DNA of 64,000 nt, taken from Hypoxylon rubiginosum (lineage: Eukaryota > Ascomycota > Sordariomycetes > Xylariales > Hypoxylaceae). The notes beneath the pieces were generated by a model. The model did not search any database and had not been told where the DNA came from. It saw nothing but the letters and a program-made list of their open reading frames with translations. The stretch covers positions 310,001 through 374,000 of the forward strand of contig CADCXA010000055.1 in assembly GCA_902806565.1 (NCBI GenBank), in the 5' to 3' direction. Of this stretch, positions 21,786-35,645 are shown piece after piece. Each line of letters begins with the position of its first letter. Within the stretch, counting starts at the first letter, position 1. A program made the translations under genes and the position numbers.

Positions 21786-24700
21786 ATTTTTTTTAAATTT
21801 AAATAAGGTTTTATTTTAATTTAAATTTATAAAAAAAAACCTTTTATTTATTTTTTTTTATATTAAATTAATTAGTTTATTTTAAAACTTTTTTTATAAG
21901 TTATATTATAGGTTTATTTTTATTATTTAATTTTATAAAATTACTAATTTTTTTTTATTTTTTAATTAATATAAAAAATATTTTTTTTATAAATAACTTT
22001 TTAATTTTAAATAATTTATTAATTATATTAATTAAAATAATATATTAATTTTAATTTATTTAATTATAAAAATTAATAAATTATAATTTATTTATTATAG
22101 TTTTTTATATATTAGTTACTTATTTATTAATTAATATAAATAATTTTTATTTATATTTAACTTTTTAAATTAAATTTATTTAAAAAATTAAGTTATAATT
22201 AAAATTTAATAAATATTTATATTATTTTTTAAAGTTAATTTTATTTTTAAAAAAATATTAAGTTTTAATTTTTTATATAGTTTTATTAAAAATAATTATA
22301 ACGGTAATATTCTTTTTTAAGTTACTTTTAACTTTACTTTTTTTTTTTTTATAAGCTTAAAATTTAAAAAGTTATTTAAAAAATTAAATAAACCGTTACT
22401 TAAAAAATTATTTTTAATATTTTTAATTATATTAATTATTATAAACTGTAATTTTATTAAGTTTATTTTAAATATAAAATTATATATTAATTTAATTAGT
22501 ATTATAGGTTATTTAATAAGTAAAAATTTCCTAGTAATTATTTTAATTTTAATATATTTAAATGTTATTTTTATAAAAATATCTAAAATTAAAATTTAAT
22601 TAAAATCTTTATTTTTTAATAATTAAAATAAAGTAACTAGTTTTTTAAATAATAAATAAAAAATATATATTATTTAATAACTATATATCTAATTATTATT
22701 TTAAAAAATAATTTAAATTTAATATAAATTTTTAAGGTTTTTAATTATTATTTTTTATTTATTATTACTATATATTTTATTTAAATTTATAAATAATATT
22801 TATATTTTAATAATAAAAAAGCTTATTTTATTTATAAAAATATTAAAAATATATATTTATTTTTTTATTATATTAATTAATATTATATAAAAATAAAAAG
22901 TTATATAATTATTAAAATCCTTATTTAATATCGTAAAATTATAATAAGTTACTAAAAAAATAAATTATAAGTTATATTATTTAATTAAAATAAATATAAT
23001 ACTATTAAAATTATTTATTTTATAATTTTTTAAAACTTATAATATTTTAATTTTATAAATTAATTTAATAAGTAATATGTTTTTTATAATAAATAATTAA
23101 AGTTTTTTAATTTTTAATAATTTATTATATTTTTTATTTTTATATAAAATTAAAAAGTTTATAATTATAAATATAAATTTTTTATATTAAAATTTAAGGT
23201 TTATTTTTAATAAAAATAAAATGTTTTATAATATAATTATAATATATAAATTCGGTTTTAATTAAATAAAAAAAAAAATATTATTATTATAAGTTTTAAA
23301 AGTTTTAATTAATATTTTTACTAATTAATAATATTATTAATATAATAAATATTTTTTAAAAAATTTATAATATTAATAAATATTACTTTTATTTTTTTAT
23401 ATATTATTACTATAGTTATAAAATATTATAATTTTAAATTTTTTAAAAAAAAAAAATAAAAAATATAAAATAAACTATATTAATTAAAATAAAAAAAAAA
23501 TATTAAATATTTTTTATATTTATATAATTTTATATAAATATTTTATTAAATAATTTATTATATAAATAAACCTTTATTAATTTTAATTATAAATTAATAA
23601 AATATTAATATAATATATAAACCGGTTTTTAATTAATAATACCTGCTTTTTTTAAGGTAATAAAAAGTTAAGAATTTTATAATAATTTTTATTTTTTACA
23701 CTTTTTTTTTTTTTAAATTTTTTAGTTTTTTTAAAATATTTTAAATTATTTTTTAAAATAATAAAAAATATTTAAATTGTAATAATTATATTTATTTTTA
23801 TTTGTTTAAAAAGATTTAAAACGCTTAATAATAATAATAATATTATAAAACTTACTGTTATATAATATATTTAAAAATATCGTGAAAATTTTAAGTTTAA
23901 TATATTATTTTTATTATTATTTTTTAATTTTAACGATATTGTTTTTATACTTAAATATATATTTTAAAAAAAGTTTAATATAAATATTAAAACTTATTTT
24001 TAAATTTAAAATATTTTTATAAATATATTATTTATTTTTTATAATTATAATCTCGATTTATTTTTTTAAGGTTAGTTTAATATAAAGTTTTTATTAAGGT
24101 TATTTAAAAAATTATATTTTATTATAAATAAAATATATTATAATTAGTTTTTTTAAGATTTTAATATTTAAATTAATATTTAATAAATAAATTAAACTTT
24201 TAATATTATATTTATTTTTAATTAGTTATTACTTTTAATATATAAATAATTATAAATAAATAAACAGTTTATTATTTTTAATTAGGTTATTTTAAATATA
24301 AAAATTAATTTTAAATTTATATTATAACTTTTATTAATTAAAATAAATTCTAGGTTAAAAAAATTATTATAATTTATATTTTTTTAGGTTATTAATTTTT
24401 ATAGTTTTTTAAAACTTTATATAATAATGAAATTTTTAGTTTTATTATTTTTATTATTTTTAATAAATAATTTAATAGATTTTTAATTAAAATTTTTATT
24501 TTTAATTTTTAGGTTTTATATTAATAATAAGTATTTATAAATTAATAAGGCTTAATAATTTTATAAAAAAACTTAACTAATATAATTTATTAGATAATTT
24601 ATAATATAAATTTTTATATATTTAATAATTTTACTACCGGCTAATATATTTTTTAAAAAATATTTAATAAAGGTTTTTAATAAATAATTAGTTTTTTATA

Positions 24701-27700
24701 AAATTACTATTTTTTTTTTAAATAATTACTTTTAAAATAATTATTATTTTTATTTATTAACATTAAATATATAAGTTTTTTAAATAATTATTTTAATAAA
24801 TTTATATAAAATAATTATTATATTTTTAGTTTTTTTATTTAAATATATAATTTTTTAAATAAAATAGTTTATTAATATTACTAATATTATATAAAAATGT
24901 TTAATTTTATTAATTATATTAAAATATAGTTTTCTTTTAATTATAAGTTTATTTTTAATATTATAAAAAAGTTTTATAGTATTTATATTATTTTAATATT
25001 TAATAAAAAATATAAATTTTAAAATTATTAATTTAAAAATTTCTAAATTTAAAAGTATTAAGATTTTTTTTTAGTTAAAAATTTTATATTAAAGAATTTA
25101 TTAATTTAGTTTTAATAGTTTAATATTAAAATTTTAAATTAAGTAAAATAAAAAATAAAGTTTTTATATTAAATATTATATTTTTTTATTTTATTGGTAA
25201 AATTAACTTAATTTTAAGGTAAATAAAAAATAAAATAAAAAATAAATAAATAAATTAATTTTAAATAATAAAAATTTAAAATTTATAAAAAAAAAAATAA
25301 ATAAAATGTTTTAAATAAAGTTTTTTAGTTATATATTAACTATATATTATATATCTATAAATTCCTAGTTATAATATTAAATATAAATATAATTATTTTT
25401 CTTTATTTTTTTAAATTAATAATTATTTTATTTTTATATTAATTAATATAATTTAAAGTTAATAAATATCTTAAAATTTAATATAATAATATATTTTTTT
25501 TTTATTTTTTTAAAAAAATAGATTTTAATTTATTATAATTAAAAAGCCTTATTTTTAAAAACAATTTTACTTTTTAAAATAATTTTAATAGTTTATTATT
25601 TTATTTTATTATTAATTAAAATATATTTATTTTAATATAAATTATTTTAATAAGTTTTTATATTATTATTTTTAATAGTTAAGTTTATTATTTTTTAATT
25701 TATAAAATAGTTAAATATTTTAATATTTTTTTTTTATTATAAAAAATAATATTTTTATCCTAATTAAATTATTTATTATTTAGTTTTATAATTTAAAAGT
25801 TATTAAAAAAGTTATTAAGTTTTTAATATTTTTATATGTTTTTTATAAAAAGTTTAAATTGGTTTTTTAAAAATATAATTTTTAAAATAATATTATTTAA
25901 TTTATAAATATTATATTTACTTTTTTTATAAATTTAATTAATTAAATAAAGTTTTAATTAATTATAATAAAATTTATTTTTATTTAAAATATTAATATAA
26001 TAAAAAATATTAAATAAAAATATAAGATTGTTTTTTTATAATATTATATTTTTAGTTTATTTTATATATCTTTTATTTTTTTGTTTAATTGTTTTTTTTT
26101 TTCCTTTTAAAAATAATAATTAATTTTTAAAAATTTTTTTTTTTTTTTATAAAAGTTTTATCTAAATTATTAAAAGTTTTTTATAAATTTTTATTTTATT
26201 TTATTTAAATATTTATTATATAAAAATTATAATTTTAATAAATATTATAGTTTTTTATTTATATATAATTTTATATAAAAAGATTTTATTAAATTTAATT
26301 AATATTTAATTAACTTAAATAATTTTAAATAAATATAATACCTAGCTTTTATTATTTTTATTTAAAATTTAAAAAAGTTTTTTAATAATTTTTTTATAAT
26401 TAACTTTTACTTAGTTTTATATTTTAAAATAATAAAAAAGGTTTATTTTTCTTTTTATTTTTATTTTTAAATAAATGTTTTTAAAAACTTTTTTAAATTT
26501 TAAACCCTTATTATATTTTATTAATAAAAAGGTTTTATAATTAAAAATAATTTTTCTTTAAATAAAATTAATTATAATTTTTATTTTAACACTAAAAATG
26601 GTTTTTATTTTAAATTAATTATTAACTTTCTTTTTTATTTTTATAATAGTTTTTTTTTTTTAATTATAAAATATATATTATATATTAATAATTTATATAA
26701 TAAAAAAATTATTTAGTTTATTATATAAACTTAGTTTATAAAACTTAATAATTTAAAACTTTTAATAATTAAAATATATAAAAATAACTTAAATTATATT
26801 TAAAATTTTTTTTTTTTAATAATATATATTTTTTATTTTATTAATTATAAAATCACGTATTTTATAATTATATTTAATATAACTTTTCCAGATAATTAAC
26901 TTTTTTTATAAAAATAAATTAATAATTTATTACTAATAAAACTTTTTCTTAGATTTTTTTTATAAAACATTTTTAATTATTATATATTAAAATGTTTTAT
27001 TTTAAAATCTTATTTTAATATATTAATTTTTTATTATCTTTTTATTTTTTAAATAAAAAAAGTAAATAAAAATATTTAAATACCTTATAATCTTTTAAAA
27101 TTTATCACTTTAATCTTTTAATAATTATAATAAAAGATATTTAATATTAAAAAAAATTAAAAAAATTAAGATAATTTAAATAAAATAAATTTAATTATTA
27201 ATATATTTATTAATATTACTTTTTTATTAATTATTCTTTTTATTTAAAAGGCTTTTTTTTTTATAAAATAAAAAGTTAATTATTATATTAAATTTACTAA
27301 ATATATATTTAATTTTAAAATTAAATAATTTAATATAAATAATTTATTAAATTAATTTTACTTTTAATAAACTTATAAATTTATTATTTAACTAAATAAT
27401 TAATGTTTTTATATTTATTTATAATAAAAAATAAATATTATAAAAATAGATTTATAGCTAATAAAAAAACTTTATAATAATTAAAATTTTAAGTTTTAAA
27501 ATATTATAATTTTTTTTTATTTTACGTTATATATTTAATTTATATTTTAAAAAATAAAAAATACCTTAATTATTAAACTATTTTAATATATAGCTTTAAT
27601 TATTTTTTAAGATATTTATTTATAAAATAATTAGTTTTTTATAAATATAATTAAAATTAATAAAATATAAAATATTATTTAATATATTTTTTAATGTTTA

Positions 27701-28331
27701 TATAACTTATTTTTAGTTTTTTATTTATTTTTATAAGGCGTTTTTTTAAAGTAATTTTATTAAAGGTATAATAATTAAAATATATAATTTAACTTAAAGT
27801 TTAAAATAAATAATAATATTAATAAAAAACCTAATATTTTTTATGTTTTTATAAGGATTTTATTTTTATATTTTAAAAGTTTTTAATAAGGTTAGTTTTT
27901 TTTTATAAATACTATAAATATATTTTATAATTTTTATTATTAAATAATAGAATTTTAATTTTTATTTATTTATTATTACGTTAATAAATTTAAAATTTAA
28001 TAAAATAATGTTAATATTTTTTATATATTTAAAAATAAAATATTATATTTTAAAATAAACTTTTTAATTTTTATATTAAATAATTGGTTTTTTAATTTTT
28101 ACGTTATTAAAAAAAAGCTTGTATTTATTTAGTATAAAATTATAAAATATTTAAATAATTACTTTTAAAAAATAAGTAATTAAATTTATTATTTTTTATA
28201 ATAATATTATTATTTTTATTAGTTTAATTAATATAATAAAAGTTATTAATTATTTATTAAAAAAACTTAATTTTATTTAGTTATATTTTAAAAACCAGTT
28301 TATTATAAATAAGATTTAATATATTATAAAT

Positions 28332-28379
28332 TTTATAAAAAACTTTTTATAAATTTTATAAAAAACTTTTTATAATTTT
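28332..28379. repeat. Short tandem duplication inside the AT block
   Basis: Two consecutive copies of about 23 bp, AATTTTATAAAAAACTTTTT plus AT. Probably local slippage. Confidence 0.5.
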
Positions 28380-31300
28380 TTAATAAAAAAATATCCTAGA
28401 TTATTTTCCTATTAAACTTAATATAAAAGTTAATTAATTTAAAAGATTTATTTTTTTTTTTAATAATAAATTAAGCGTTTTAATATAAGCTATGGTTTTT
28501 TTATAAAATATTATTTTTTAAGCGTTTTTTTAAAACTTAAATAATTTTATTTTTAAAAAAAATAAAAATTAAAATGTTTTTAATTTATTATATAAAATAT
28601 AAAATAGTTTTAATTATATAGTTAAATATTATATTTTTTTTTATATAATTAATTTTATTAAAGTTTTAAATTAAAACTATTTCTTTTTTATAAAATATTT
28701 TAATAAGGATATTTTTTTTAATATTAGTTATTTTAAAAATTTTTAAATTTTTTTTAATTATTTTAAGTTTATTAAGTTTTAAATGTTTATTATAAAACTA
28801 AGTTATAAATTTAAAGTAAATATTTTTATAAAAACCTTTTTTATAAAATGTTAAAAAATTTTTAACCTAGTTTTATATTAATTAAAAAAACTTTTTTTTT
28901 TAATTAAATAATTTTAATAATATAGATTTATTAATAAAAATATTATTAATAAAATTAACTTTTAAAATTTTAAGTTTATATATAATATTAATAAAAATTA
29001 AATTAAAGTTAGTTTTTATTTTATATTAATTTTAGTTTTTTTCTTTTTTTGTTTTTTTAATAACTTTTTAAATAATAGTTTTTATAATTTTAAAAAAATT
29101 ATTATTTATTAATATATAAAAAATTGTTTTATTTTTATTAAAATTATATTTAAAAATATTTATTAAACTAGTTTATATATTATTATAAAAATTATTAAAA
29201 AAGTTAAAAAAGTTTATTTTATTAATTAATATTAATAATATTTATAGATTTATTTTATAAAATAAAGTGTTTTTTTTTTTATTATTATTTATTTTTTTTA
29301 TTATAAGTTTTTTATAGTTATTAATATAATTTTAATTATTAGTAACTAATAATTTTTTAAAATAAGTTTTAATTATATTAATTTTTTTATTTGTTTTTTA
29401 TTTAATTAATTAAATATTAATGGTATTTTTATTAATATTTTTTTAAAAGTTAAATTACTTATTATTTTAAAGTTTTTATAATAAAAGTTTATTTTTATAA
29501 AAAAAATAAAATTTAATTTTAATAATAATTTAAATAATATAAAAATGTTTTTTATAATATAAATTAGGTATTATAAAAATTAATTTTTAATTTAAATAAG
29601 ATTTTTTATAACTTTTATAATTTTTATAAAAATATAAAATCTAAATTTTAATTATATTAAATAAATTTTAAATATTAAAAACTTAAATTTTATTATATAA
29701 AATTTAATAATTAAACTAAACTATGTTTTTATATTAATTATTATAACTATTTTATTTTTATTTTTATATAATTTTATTTTAATTAAAAGTTAAAATAAAA
29801 ATTAAATATATATAATTAAATTATAATAAATAAAATTCTTTTATATATAAAAAAAACTTATATAAAAAAATAATAATAAAAACTTTTTTTTATTAATTAA
29901 ATTAATTTAAATAAAATTCTTTTAAGTTTTAAATTTTAAGTTTATTTTATTTATATTAATAAAGTTTTTTTTATATTTTTTAATAATAAGTTTAATAATA
30001 TATATAAAAATAAAATAAACTTATAATTTATTTAATATATTTTTAAATAAATTTATAAATCCTAGTATTATTTAAATTATTTTTTTTTAAATAATTAAAA
30101 ATTACTTATTTAAGTTAATTATAATTTTTTTAAGTTAAAATTTTTAAACTTTATAATTAAAAAAAGCGCCGGTTTTAATAAACTTTAAACTTTTAATAAA
30201 ATTAATAACTTTTAAAAATTTTTATAAGATTTTTTTAACGTTATTATTTTTACTTTTAATATTAATATTAATAAAATCTTTTTTAAAACTTATTTTTTAT
30301 TTAATACTAAAAATTTAATTAAGGTTTTTTATTTAAAAAATAATATATATTTTAATTTAATTAAAATCTTTTTATATTTATTTTTTATAATAATAAATAT
30401 ATATATCTAAATTATTAAAAATTAAATTATTATTTAAGTTTAAAATAAAATTAACATTTAAATAAAAAATATTAGTTTAATTTAATTTTTTTTATAAATA
30501 AAACCTTTATAGTTTTTTTTTTTTTTTTATTTATTTATATTTTATAGAAAATTTTAATTTATATTTAATAGTATTTTATATAATAAATAATTAAATTACC
30601 ATTTAAATTATATTTTTTAATATAACTAAAAATATTTTTTTTAATAAAAACTTTTTAATAATATATTTTAATAATAATATATTTAAAAATTAAAATATTT
30701 ATAAGTTTTATATTTTTTATTATTTTTTTTAAAATATATTTTTTATTTATATAATTATAATATAAAATATTATTATTATTTAAATATTTAATTATTTTAT
30801 AGCTTATTATAAAATAAAAAATATTTTTATAAAAATAATAGTTTTAAAAGTTATAATTTAATTTTAAGTTTATATATTTTAAATTAAATATTTACTAGTA
30901 ATTTAATAAAACTTAATTAATTAATATAATAATTTTAATTTAATATAAATTTTAATTATTAAAATAAAAGTTAAAATTATAAAGCTTATTTTTTATACTT
31001 TTAATTTTTTTTTTTAAATTAATATTTTAATTTTTTATTTTAAAAAACTACTTAATAAGTTTATTAGTTTTATTAATTAAAAATAACAAAAATAAGTTTT
31101 TTTTTATAATAAATTTTAATAAGGTTTAAATATTAATTTTAATTTTTTAAGTTTTTTAATTAATAATATTATTATTATTTTTATTATTTAAATTATATTT
31201 AATATAGTTAATAATAATTTTATTTTTATTTATATTAAAAATTTATAAATAAAAGTTTATTTATTTAGTTATTATTTTTTTAAAGTTTTTAAAATTTATA

Positions 31301-32762
31301 ATTTTTAAATTATTAAAACTTTTTTTAATGTAAATAACTAGTTATTTTTTAATAATTAAAAATAAAAACTTTTATAATATATAAAAATAAACGTTATTAT
31401 TAATTAGTTTATTTTATAATTTAGTTTTAAATATAATAATTTTATAATTAAAAATTAAACTGTTAATTATTTTAAAAAAATTTATATTTTTTATTTTTTT
31501 TTTTAAAATATTAATTTAATTTTAAATTATTAAATATTATTTTAAATTAATAACATTAAAAGCTTTTTTAAACTTGTTTTTTATTTTTTTTTAAATAATA
31601 TATTTAAAAATTAAAGCTTTAATTTTATGTTTAATTTTTAAAAAGAATATAAATTTAAAAGTTTTAAAAATTTTAAGTTAATTAGTGTATTTAAGTTAAA
31701 TAAAATATTAGTTAAAATTAAATAATTATTAAAATATATAAAATTTATTAAATTAAATATTTTTTTATTATTTTAAATTTATAATAAAAAAGAATAAATA
31801 TAAATATATTTTTATATAACTTTTTTTTTAATTTATAGTTTTTAAGTTATTAATAGTTATATTAATAATTATAATTAAATTTATATTATTTAAAGTAATA
31901 AAATTAAAAGTTAATATAATTATTAAAATAAAATTACTTTAAAATATAATAAAAAAAAAATATTAAATAAAAATTATTTTTAAATAAAATTAATATTATA
32001 ATTAATTTTAATTGGTTTTTTAAAAGTGTTTTTAAGGTTTTAACTTTTTATATTAATAATAATAAAATTAATAAGATTTATATTTAATTTTAAAATATTT
32101 AATAAATATTTAAAAAAGTTTTTTTTAAAAAAAACAAATAAAAAAATAAATAATAAATAATTTGTTAATTATAAAAAAAGGTTATTAAATAAAAAGTTTT
32201 ATTTTAAAAATATATATAAGGTTTTTTAAGTGATTTTTTCTGGTTTTATTTTTACGTTTTTTAATAGGTTTTTTTAAAAATATAATATATTATTTTTAAA
32301 GTTTATATTTTTTAAAATATTAATTAAGTTATTAATTAAATTATTAATAAATAATAATATTTTTTATAAAAATATTACTATTAATTTAAATAAAAGTTTT
32401 ATTATTAAAATAATAAATTAAACTAATAAAATAAGTTTTATAAATATTTTTAAAGAATTTATTTTTTTAAAATATAAGATTTTTTTATTGGTTTTATTTA
32501 ATATTTAATTAAACTAAAAATGGTTTAGTTTATAAAATTAAAGTTTTTAATATTTTAAATAAATCTTTTTTTTTAAAATATATTAATATATGTTTTTATA
32601 TTAATATTTATAATATTAATTAAGGTTTTTTAGTTTTATATTTTATAATATATAATTATTTAAATAGTTATTTTAAATATAAGTTTAAGTTTTTAAAGAT
32701 TTTAATATTTTAATTTTATTATTAAATATTTAAGTTTTAATTTATTAGGTTTTTAAGTTTTA

Positions 32763-32951
32763 AGTTTTATTATTAGGTTTTATTATTAAATTTTATTATT
32801 AGATTTTATTATTAGATTTTATTATTAGGTTTTATTATTAGGTTTTATTATTAAGTTTTAATATTTAGTTTTATTATTAAGTTTTATTATTAAATTTTAT
32901 TATTAAATTTTATTATTAAGTTTTATTATTAAATTTTATTATTAGGTTTTA
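32763..32951. repeat. 13-bp tandem array inside the AT block
   Basis: About 14 copies of a 13-bp unit, RRTTTTATTATTA, where RR is GG, AG, GA or AA. The variation is confined almost wholly to purine transitions at these two positions, as RIP would leave. The unit is not a multiple of three, so it was probably non-coding, for example near the 3' end of the element. Confidence 0.8.
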
Positions 32952-33406
32952 TAGTTTTAGTTTTTAAGTTTTTAATTTTTAAGTTTTTAATTATAATGTT
33001 TTAATAATTAAAATAAATATTTTAATTTAAAGTTTTTAATTATAATTTTATTTAAAATAATATTTAATTAAGTTTTTTATATTTAATAAATCTTATAAAT
33101 TTTAATTATTTTATAGTATTAAAAATAACTTATTTATTAATTTAATAATTTAATTAATATAAGTTTATAATAATTAATATAAAATAATTTAATTTACGTT
33201 AAAATTTTAAATTTAAGGCTTTTTTTTAAAGTATTAAATTTTATTAAATATATAAGTTTTAACTTATAATAAAACTTTTTAAAATTAATAATAGTTTTTT
33301 AATAAAACGTAAAATAAAGTTTTTAAAATTTTTTATTAATTAAATTAAAGTTAATACGGTTTTTTTAAAATTAAAATTATAAGTTTAAATTTTATAATAA
33401 TTATTA

Positions 33407-33685
33407 ATTATAATAAAACTTTATTTTTATATTAATAATTTTTAGTTTAAATAATAGTTATATTATTATTTATTTTAAATTATATTTAATTTAAAAAATA
33501 ACTTAAAAAATGTTTTAATTAATATATTTAAAATATTTTATAAAAAAGTATATATTTTTATAATATATAATTATTTAATTATATAAAAAACTTTATAAGT
33601 TTTTTAAAAAAAAAAAAAAAAAGAATCTAATTATAAAATAATTATATAATTTTTTATAAAATATTAATCGCTGTATTTTATTATA
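33407..33685. repeat. Right direct repeat (putative LTR)
   Basis: Partner of 21507-21785. The differences run in both directions (G/A and T/C in either copy), so both copies were mutated after duplication. Confidence 0.8.
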
Positions 33686-34662
33686 TTATTTTTATAGTTT
33701 TATTATAATATTATTTTATAATTAAAAAATTTTATTAGAAATATAATTTATTTATAAGTAATTTATATATTATTATATATATATAACTATATATATATAA
33801 TTAATTTTATATATATTTTTTTTATTTATTATTTTTAGTAAAAATTTTTTTTTTTTAATAATTAATTAAGTTTTATTAGTTTATTTTTATATTTTATTTT
33901 ATTTATATTATATATTATTTATTTATTAGTAAATATTTTATTTTTTTAATAAATTTAAATATTAATTTATAAATAAAATATAAATTTATTTAAATTTTTA
34001 TAATTTATTAAAATTATTATAATTTTATAATTTAAATTAAACTTTTAATAATTTATTAAAATAAATATATTTTAATAAAAAAATATAAAAATTATTATAT
34101 ATAAATATTTTTATATTATATATAATTATTATAACAATAAAAAATAGTTTTAAAAAATAATTATTTATATTATAAATAATAATTTATAATTATAATTATT
34201 TATTTAAAATAAATATTTATTTTTAAAATTATTATTATATATATAAAAATTATTTTTTATTTTATTAATAAAAATTATTTAATTAATTATATAATTTTAT
34301 TAATATATAAAACTTAATAATATATTTAATATATATATATAATATAATTTTATATAACTTAATAATAAAATATAATAATTTTATTAAATAAAATATATAT
34401 AAAAATCCTAGGTTTAAATTTTATATAAAATAAAAAAAAACAAATCCTTTTATTTTATTATTATAATAACAAAAAAAAGAAGGCGTTTAATTTTTTTAAT
34501 TTTATTATTTATAAGAATTTTTATTATTATATAAAAAATGATTGTTCCTAAGGTAATATTATATGTCTAATAAACAATACCTATATAAAATACCGTAATA
34601 TACTTTTACAACTATTTCTTAAACGCACCCATTGACGCTAAGGTAATACCTACAACCCCTAG

Positions 34663-34754
34663 TGGTTAACCGAGAGGCTTAGAAGAAGGGCGTTCCCGGC
34701 GGTGCCGACCCGATGATCAACAACGTCGTCAACGACGAAGTGAACAAGTTCTAA
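34663..34754 (+). pseudogene. 3' terminal exon of the split gene, with in-frame TAG
   Basis: After a CCCCTAG acceptor the frame reads VNREA, then TAG (34680-34682), then KKGVPGGADPMINN and VVNDEVNKF, with stop TAA at 34752-34754. It begins with two bases of a split codon, complementary to the phase-1 donor at 21223. The three pieces (44+68+92 nt) sum to 204 nt, an exact number of codons. The TAG is explained by a single C-to-T change of CAG in CpA context, the preferred RIP target. Codon quality on both sides of the stop is good. I do not recognise the family. Confidence 0.55.
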
Positions 34755-35645
34755 GAAGCCGGAAACTGATAGGGTCATAAAGAGAAATTGAGATTGTTAT
34801 CGACCTCTTGATGGATGGAATCGGTTTCAGAAACTACATAGGTTTACAGTCACTCATTGAAATTATTACCAACACTTTTATGTATCAACAAGGCCGCGAT
34901 TCGTATTTCCGGGTCAGTCTAACCGTTCTTTATATACCTATTGCAATGCTGGTAGCTTGTGCCAAAGCTACCTACGTTCCATTGAATGTAATGGTTTCCT
35001 TCTAAAAACAACTCATGCTATGCGACCAATTTTTAGGAAACCGGGGGTATCTGCCTAGGTACATGTACAAAAGAATTTTACACAATGCAAAGTTTTTCCG
35101 CGGTCCTTCGGCTTCGATATAATCCTCGATATTATCAGAGGAGGGGGGAGGAGAAACTGGAGGACCGCTGCGAGCATGTCTGCCATTGAACTTTGCTCGG
35201 CCCGCAATGGGCGAAAAGATTTCGGAGTGGCCGGCACGCTCGTGAGAATGTCGTATATAGTGGACCGGATAGTGGACCGGGCACTAGGAGTGAGTTGCAG
35301 AAACCGATTGGTAATGAATTTCTGTCGATCTAACCAGCGACATGGCTGGTGAATGTGTCGCGTTATAGAGGTGGTTGTTGTGTAGTCGAGGGTTTGTTGT
35401 TATGGCGTAGTGGACCGAGTGTAGGAATCTCCGTACAAGGTTCCATATGAGATAGATATAATAGGACAACACCGAAGATGCTCAAGATGTCCGTTAAGCC
35501 GATTGAATTTGGGTATTGGGTAGTGACGGAATGTAGACGGGACCGGCCCGCAGCTACTCGTCGGGGGATCCGGCCTTGGCAGAGCGAACTCAGGGGCTTA
35601 AATCCGAGTGCGCAGCCGGATATACCACCAAGCCTACTGTTAGCC
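34755..35645. other. Intergenic, right flank of the AT block
   Basis: Normal base composition. A TAGTGGACCGG motif occurs twice at 35258-35280 and once, slightly changed, near 35407. A 65-codon frame at 34808 has no support. Confidence 0.5.

Larger units (their letters stand above)
21290..34545. mobile_element. RIP-degraded AT-only block containing an LTR retrotransposon
   Basis: About 13.25 kb with only about 7-10% G+C in sampled lines and stop codons in every frame; no open frame of 60 codons or more exists. Remaining C is mostly followed by T or C and hardly ever by A, and TG is likewise scarce, as expected after CpA-to-TpA change on both strands (repeat-induced point mutation). Two direct repeats (21507-21785 and 33407-33685) are read as its LTRs, giving an element of about 12.2 kb. 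The coding domains (gag, RT, integrase) are beyond recognition, so superfamily and orientation are not assigned. The AT-rich sequence outside the repeats (about 210 bp left, 860 bp right) may be a second, older element or RIP spread. Confidence 0.85.

Noticed and set aside
21290..34545. Mitochondrial DNA insert, centromere or new coding system in the AT block
   Set aside because: No rRNA, tRNA or long frame is seen. The transition-only differences between the two internal repeats and the loss of CpA point to RIP. Centromere identity cannot be judged from sequence.
21219..34664. CTAGT at 21220-21224 and 34659-34663 as a target-site duplication of the insertion
   Set aside because: Direct joining at this word puts the two coding parts out of frame by one base, while the intron reading keeps the frame. 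A five-base match can be chance. No inverted terminal repeats were found at these points.
34808..35005. 65-codon plus-strand frame right of the AT block
   Set aside because: No motif or continuation by splicing; chance length.
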